The position numbers and the translations under genes were made by a program. From contig OY856409.1 of assembly GCA_963693085.1 (NCBI GenBank), positions 298,162,558 through 298,226,557 on the forward strand: DNA of 64,000 nt. The letters run 5' to 3'. Shown here in pieces: positions 58,538 to 64,000 of the stretch. This DNA comes from Alisma plantago-aquatica. Taxonomy: Eukaryota; Streptophyta; Magnoliopsida; Alismatales; Alismataceae. Under the pieces are notes generated by a model, which saw only the letters and a program-made list of their open reading frames with translations, was not told where the DNA came from and did not search any database. How positions within the stretch are numbered: position 1 is the stretch's first letter; the number at the start of each line of letters is the position of its first letter.

Positions 58538-60244
58538 CTAATGTAATATGTTGGTCCTAATTATGTGATTTATATGGTTTCCTTTATATGATCAACTTAA
58601 GGAGCTTACTTGTTGACAATGGATGGCTTGTTTTAAATGAACATTCAATTGTGGGTTTTACCGTACTCTCAATGGAACTTCTTGTCTTGTTAATCAAGGG
58701 ATGTCTAGGGTTAGATGGTGATTATTTATAGATCACAAATAAAGGACTTTGTAGGTGGTTTATCCAAGGTGTTTACTTATGTAATCAACGAATGATCTTA
58801 TCTTTTTAACATCCAATGGTTCTGGGTGACATTGTGGTATTGTGATATGGGTTGAATGATGATGGAACAAATGGAGGGTTACCCTAAATAAGGTAGTCTT
58901 ACCTATTCACTCACATAAATAGAAGAGATGGTAACCATATTGTGTTGATATGTAACCCTAATGAGGTATAGCTTGTTATACATAGCTTTAATATAACTAA
59001 ATGATCATAATTGGGTATGAATAGTCCTTGAATGACAATTATAATAATGTAGTAATCTGTTACTATTGTTGAAACCCTAGTATGCTATAACCTGATGGTT
59101 ACACCTTGATTTATATGTGGGTTCATACTTGAGAATAGTCTGGAATGTGATGGTGATGGTTCACCGTATTTATCCATGATCGAATGGGGATGCCGTGAGT
59201 TAGGGTTTTGGTATGAGTGCTAATTAGTAACATTAATATAATTTATCTTGTAAACCTAACTCTAATGCAAATAGATAAAGATGAGTATTCATGTTTAACC
59301 TTCTTATATGATGGCATGATGGTGAAATAACCTCCTTAATACGAGCATAACCTTAACGTGTTAATTAGTGGTTATCATAGCCACAGTTGATACTTTCTTA
59401 TGCTAAACATGTGCATTATGAATATGATGAGGGTTAATCATATCTAGATTCCTTGCGTGTTGATGTAATAAAGGAATGTTCTTAATGTTAATATAACCCT
59501 GCTATGATTTTTTATGAATATCTCCTAGCTCATTAATGCAATATTGTGTTGATCCGGTGTATTATATGTAAGTGATGTTGTTGAGCCTTGTTATAAGGCG
59601 TGCAAAGATAATGATGATCTTGTAGGGAATAATATGATGGTATTAATGACCTTTCGACATGGTTGAGCCCTGAATGAGGTGTAATTCTCTTATATTGATA
59701 AGAGTTGATACCCCATGATATTATGAAAAGGATTTATATCCTGTGATAGTATGATGGTCTTAATGACCTTTGGGCATGGTTGAGCTCTAAATGAGGTGTA
59801 TTCCTCTTGTGTGGATAAGGGTTGATACCCTGTGATATTGTGAAAAGGATTTATATCTTGTGATAGTATGATGACTAGTGTAGTCTCATGAGTGGAAAGT
59901 GAATAGTACCATGTGATGATGAGATGAGAAATTATGTTTCACACATTTTATATCTTTTGAAGTTGTGATATTTATATTTTTTTTAGAAATGAATTAGGGT
60001 TTATATGTCCACTTGTTTGATGTAGACTTAATTCACCCAATTGGCATAACTAATCAAGTGAAACTCTAATCATGTAGTGCCTTATGCCGTAGAGCTATAT
60101 ATCTTTAGTGACACAACTTACTGGATGGTGAAATGAGTATTCTTAAGGGAAACTCAGAGCGCATACTGTTGAGTATGTGGGGGTGGCAAGTTGAGGATAT
60201 ATCCTTGTCATCCACAATGCAGGTTGTGGAGGATGGCTATGGTC
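58538..60244 (+). repeat. Probable LTR of old element I, right part
   Basis: Continues the AT-rich, gene-free LTR after D. A diverged duplicated segment is visible (ATGATGGT...GACCTTT..GCATGGTTGAGC at about 59633-59790). It ends where H begins. The assignment rests on position and composition. Confidence 0.35.
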
Positions 60245-60587
60245 TGTTGGCTAAATGGACATAAGTAAAACCCTTTTGTTTTGATAATGATAAACATTTC
60301 ATTCTTGTTGATCTAACATGCTACTTGAGTGTTGCAGATATGAGGTGGATGACAAAGTAGTAGGGAATCTATATGCTTGAATGCTTATAATTTTCATAAA
60401 ATGTAATCAAATGTAAACTTGTACAAATATATAATGTACAAGTACTTAGACTTCATGTAAATCACGCGTTAGATCTTCCCTAGCCAAATCACTACACTTA
60501 GACAGGTCATCCCCTTCAATAGTGTCACATATGCACACTCACATACACACTTAGTAATTTAATTGAAACATTGAAACAGGGTCAATC

Positions 60588-60786
60588 TTGGTCGACAAAA
60601 TCCTCGACCGAGACACTCTCGGTCGACAAGTTTCTCGACCGAGAAAGACCCAGGTAGCCGTTAGACACAGCTAACAAGGTAGTTGGTAGTTGGAGATGAA
60701 CGTTGCAAATACTTGATCCAGAGAGCCTATCAGTCGACAAAACTTCGACCGAGTAGGTATCCCGGTCGACAATTCCTCGACCGAGA
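60588..60786 (+). repeat. GGTCGA/TCGACC dyad array in the LTR of element H
   Basis: Four long dyads. The best has arms CTCGGTCGA and TCGACCGAG around 8 bp; the others have arms of 6-9 bp with 4-8 bp centres. They precede the TATA box by about 135 bp. Confidence 0.85.
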
Positions 60787-60921
60787 TGGACTCTGACAAC
60801 AACTGCAGAATTAATTAACTAGCCGTTGCTAATGCAACTAACTTATACCTAACGGCTAGTTAAGCACTTAGAAACTCCTAGAAAGTGTCTAGAACGTCCT
60901 TAAGCACTTGTAGGTCATTCC

Positions 60922-60929
60922 TATAAATA
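60922..60929 (+). promoter_or_regulatory. TATA box of element H
   Basis: TATAAATA in CATTCCTATAAATAGGACATGCC, the best-matching core promoter in the window. Confidence 0.72.
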
Positions 60930-61669
60930 GGACATGCCTTAGGACACTTACATTCACTAATTCTACACTTGAGCAATCTTTAAGCATACACTTGCATTGG
61001 CAACCTGTTTTGAGAAATTGAGCAATACTTGCAATTGGCTATTCTTCACCTTGCTCTAAATTCGTGTCCTATAGGCTAGTATCTCCTATCCACAGCAATC
61101 ACACTTCCATATACATTGGTTAGGAGATCTACACGCTTGATATAGGCAAATCAAGCCTCGTGCTTCAAAGGATAAGTTGTAATTTCCATTTTCCTTTCTT
61201 GTTCACTTTCATTGCTTGTACTCTCCTTGCTACTCCTAGGTTGGAGGCTGCGGATTGGAGAGGGTTGTGATCTTCTTGGTGAAGAAGGAGACTTTGAACT
61301 ACTTCAAGAAGGCTGGTGCAACGGGAGGTTACTTCTAAGAGGAAGGCTACTTCAAGGGGGAGCTTGGAGTTACTTCAAGAAGGCTACCTCGAGTTGGTGC
61401 ATCTACTTCAAAGTGAAGGCTGTTCAAAGGGGTATAAGAAAGTATTGTATTTTGTGTAATTCCTTGTGAAGGTAATAAAATTAATACTTTCAAAATCCCG
61501 GTTGGGTAAGCAACCGGGTAGTGGACTGACTGCCTTAGTATTTGCTAAGGTAGGAACCACTCTAAATCGCTTGTCTCCTTCTTACTTTTTCATTTGTGGT
61601 TGTTTGAGTTAAATAATTGTTAAATTAACTTTAAAACCCTATTCACCCCCCCTCTAGTGGTTTTTCAAT

Positions 61670-61681
61670 TGGTATCAGAGC
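61670..61681 (+). other. Primer binding site of element H (initiator tRNA-Met)
   Basis: TGGTATCAGAGC, 2 nt after the LTR end; a perfect match to the common plant copia site. Confidence 0.9.
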
Positions 61682-61714
61682 AGGCTTCAAGGAACTCTAA
61701 CCAAGTCTTGAAGA

Positions 61715-63436
61715 ATGGGTGACGGGTTGCTCAACAACCTCAACCTTGAAGGGACACTTGTGGCTAGACCTCCGGCATTCGATGGAACTAACTACACCTA
61801 CTGGAAAAGAAGAATGCAATTTTATTTCCAAGGGATTAGTTGAGATCTATGGAGGATGGTGTCAACCCCCTATGAGCTTCCTCAAGTAGAATATGCAGCT
61901 TGGGACACCAATACGGTAAAGTCTGCTCAAATGAATGCAAAGGCTGTAAGTATTCTCTATTGTTCCATTTCAGTAGGAGAATTTAATAGGATATCAAATT
62001 GTGAAACAACCTATGAAATCTGGCATAGACTTTCCATAACTTTTGAAGGAACTGTTCAAGTTAAGAACTCTAAAATTGGAATGCTTAAACAAAAGTTTGA
62101 ACAGTTCCGTATGGATCTGAATGGATCTATTAGTGATATGTACCCAAAATTCTCTTATATTGTAAATGGTTTGAATGCTTTAGGTAAAGTTATTAGTGAG
62201 GAAGATCAGGTGTCAAAGATCCTTAGATCACTTCCTCCCAAATACAAGCCCAAGGTAACAACAATTGAATAAGCAAATGACCTTACCCGACTGAGGATGG
62301 AACAACTCATTGACAACCTAGAAGCTCATGAAGCAACTCTAGAAGAAGAAGAAAGAAGAGAATGTGAACTACAACAAGGGAAAAAGAAGGATGTGGCTCT
62401 AAAAGCTTCAAAAATCATCACACCGGAAAGTGATGAGTCAAGTGAAGAAGAAGAAGCCTTGATTGTCAATGGTAAGAAATATAAAAGATTTAAATCTAAC
62501 AAAATTTCTAGTTCTTCTTCATCTCCTCCTAGGTGTTTTGAGTGTGGAAAGATAGGACATCTCAAAAATGAATGCCCTAAAGCAAAGAAAGGAAAGAAAA
62601 GCTCACACAAAAAGAAGGGAGAAAAAGCTTATAAAGCTGCATGGGACGAGTCAAGTGAGAGTGAAGGTGGAGAAGAAAAGGTGGAATGTCTAATGGCAAG
62701 AGAAGATGATGAAGACTCTCAAGAGGTAAGCCTTCTTGACCTTCCTAAAGAAGAGTTAATTACTAGTCTGTAAGAAACTCATGATAAGTATGTTGATTGC
62801 AAAAAGAAACTAAAGAAGGTTACCAAAACAAATGATGAGTTATATGCTAGATTAAATGATCTCTCTTCTGAAAAGAACAACATTGATCTTGAGAATCTGT
62901 CTTTAAATACATCTTTAAATGACTGCAATAGAAAGTTACTTACTCTAGAAACAAATATTGATCTTCTTTCTCAAGAAAAGACTGAATTGTTAGCTAAACT
63001 AAATGATTTTCAGACCCAACCAATTTTATGTAACCATCTAGACTATGAAAATGTTGTAAAAGAAAGAGACTCCCTATTATCTGATTTAGATCAAGCAAGA
63101 AAAGATCTACACACGAATATGGATGACATTGCTAAGCTACAATGAAACCTAAATGACTTAAGAGGAAAAGACATCCTTAATAACATTCTGAAAATTTCCT
63201 CTAGTTTCAATGGAAGAAGAGGTTTGGGATATGCTCCAAAGAAAAATCAACCCAAAAGAACTAAAGCATCCAAGACTCAAACTATGTTTGTACCTAAGAA
63301 CACAATTCCTAGAAAGAGAAATGAAGTTGACTCTATTACTTGTCATTTTTGTCTACGTCTTGGACATTATTTATGTTCATGCCCTTATAAGACCAAGGAT
63401 TCCGACTTAGTTTGGGTCCCAAAACCCCAAACTTAG
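61715..63436 (+). pseudogene. Copia Gag of element H (four premature stops)
   Basis: Start ATG 61715 (MGDGLL), 33 nt after the primer site. One frame runs to TAG 63434-63436, with stops at 61841, about 62270, 62771 and about 63143 and no indel. The N-terminal gag domain has FDGTNYTYWKRRM and EIWHRL-type motifs of copia Gag. The first CCHC knuckle is at 62534-62575 and a second at 63341-63382, both C-x2-C-x4-H-x4-C. A charged coiled-coil-like stretch (about 62780-63140) lies between them. It ends with WVPKPQT. Gag packages the RNA; the second knuckle and coiled coil fit the long SIRE-type Gag. Confidence 0.82.
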
Positions 63437-63879
63437 TAGAAATGTATGAAATTCAGTTGAGATATGATTCAATGCTCATTTGTTTGCAAATTATATTGTC
63501 TTATCTCAACTCAATGAAAGATCTCAAGCATTATGGTATTTTTCTGAACTGCTGTACTGAAATAGAAACGTATTCGGTCGAAGAATTGTCGACCGAAAAT
63601 ATAATCGGTCGAACTATTGTCGACCGACCTGATGCCTGTAACAAATTAAGATCTACATCAACAACCTGAGTAAAACAACAACCATTTCGGTCGAAAATTG
63701 GTCGACCGAGCAGAACTTCTATTTTTCTTCAATTTTTAATCTGCAATACATCAACTTTTTCAATCGACGATTGGTCGACCGAAAGAAGTGTCGGTCGAAC
63801 ATTTTTCGACCGACTGAAGTTCTGAGTCAGATTTTTTTTGTCTGTAATTAAATGCTTCTAACCATACTGGACCATCACA
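63437..63879 (+). repeat. Non-coding insert with dyad array between gag and protease of element H
   Basis: About 440 bp with stops in every frame. It holds five dyads of the LTR motif (63573-63815; e.g. TTCGGTCGA...TCGACCGAA), usually absent from this junction as far as I know. It is bounded by two related 23-mers encoding WVPKP (63413-63435 and 63880-63902, 17 of 23 identical). Confidence 0.7.
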
Positions 63880-63908
63880 TGGGTACCAAAACCTACATTT
63901 TAATGCAG

Positions 63909-64000
63909 GATTGGGTGGTTGACAGTGGATGTTCCAAACACATGACCGGAAACAAAGATGCGTTTCAAACTTTTGAAGAAAAGAAGAGTGGAACAGTCAC
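63909..64000 (+). pseudogene. Start of copia protease of element H (cut by window)
   Basis: The frame from 63909 reads DWVVDSGCSKHMTG, where DSG is the catalytic protease motif and SKHMTG the copia hallmark. It is in a different frame from Gag, and no continuous reading connects the two across the insert. Confidence 0.8.

Larger units (their letters stand above)
60245..61667 (+). repeat. 5' LTR of element H
   Basis: About 1.42 kb. It contains a T-rich stretch ending GTTGCAG (60331-60337), a dyad array, TATAAATA at 60922-60929, and ends CCCTCTAGTGGTTTTTCA, typical of this lineage. The start is inferred and could be off by some tens of bases. Triplet-like GGCTACTTCAAG repeats occur at 61290-61420. 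Confidence 0.72.
60245..64000 (+). mobile_element. Element H: 5' part of a SIRE-like Ty1/copia element
   Basis: 5' LTR (start estimated at TGTTGGC, 60245; end 61667), Met-type primer site, gag with two zinc knuckles, a non-coding insert with a dyad array, then the first codons of protease. It continues past the right edge. The LTR segment TTTTGATAATGATAAACA...AACATGC is one I know from SIRE/Maximus-type LTRs. Confidence 0.82.

Noticed and set aside
60529..60564. Alternative start of element H at TGAAACATTG or after GTGTCACA
   Set aside because: The SIRE-type LTR signature at about 60270-60340 lies upstream of these points, so an LTR start near 60245 fits better. Still not certain.

Overview
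The window looks like intergenic DNA from a flowering plant with a large, repeat-rich genome. I see no host gene, rRNA or tRNA. Almost every base can be assigned to nested LTR retrotransposons with typical plant signatures: primer sites for tRNA-Asp (Athila-type Ty3/gypsy) and initiator tRNA-Met (chromovirus and SIRE-type copia), FMDD reverse transcriptases, 1.4-4.8 kb LTRs and 4-5 bp target duplications. The species cannot be read from the sequence.

Layout, with my own labels. A (1-5051, minus) is the 5' part of an Athila-like element inserted in the RNase H gene of copia element B (5052-7765, plus). An old degraded sequence I (7766-8870, 43770-46689, 58538-60244), probably the 3' end and LTR of a chromovirus, is the host for the rest. 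Into it went E (8871-43769, minus), a Tekay/Del-like element with no coding interior. E's left LTR is split by C (9410-31773, plus), a full Athila-like element, and C's protease-pol junction is split by G (13813-23543, plus, perfect GTAGA duplication). G is an Athila-like element that has lost pol but keeps gag-protease and a third ORF. E's right LTR is split by F (36888-41671), a 4.8 kb solo LTR with a 37-bp minisatellite. D (46690-58537, plus), a full Athila-like element of A's family, sits in the LTR of I. H (about 60245 to the end, plus) is the 5' end of a SIRE-like copia element. Nesting depth is four: I > E > C > G.

The most interesting signal is architectural. In at least five element families (A/D, B, C, G, H) the LTR carries, just upstream of its TATA box, an array of short inverted-repeat units built from a family-specific, mostly CG-containing motif. 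A pyrimidine-rich stretch ending in CAG usually lies just before the array. In C and G the same motif array occurs again inside the element, after the end of gag-pol, followed by a second TATA-like box and then the Athila-type third ORF. In H it recurs between gag and protease. In G the units pair at 4-6 bp spacers, so unit centres lie about 19-21 bp apart, close to two helical turns. A and D are the same family by their LTR flanks and Gag, yet their arrays differ. I read this as candidate cis-control: a promoter, anti-silencing or RNA-structure array that evolves fast and is reused for the third ORF. C, D and G also share a hairpin just after gag-pol whose stem changes are compensatory.

The coding regions are decayed, mostly by TAG/TGA/TAA substitutions and a few 1-nt indels. 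Nothing here encodes a clearly intact protein.
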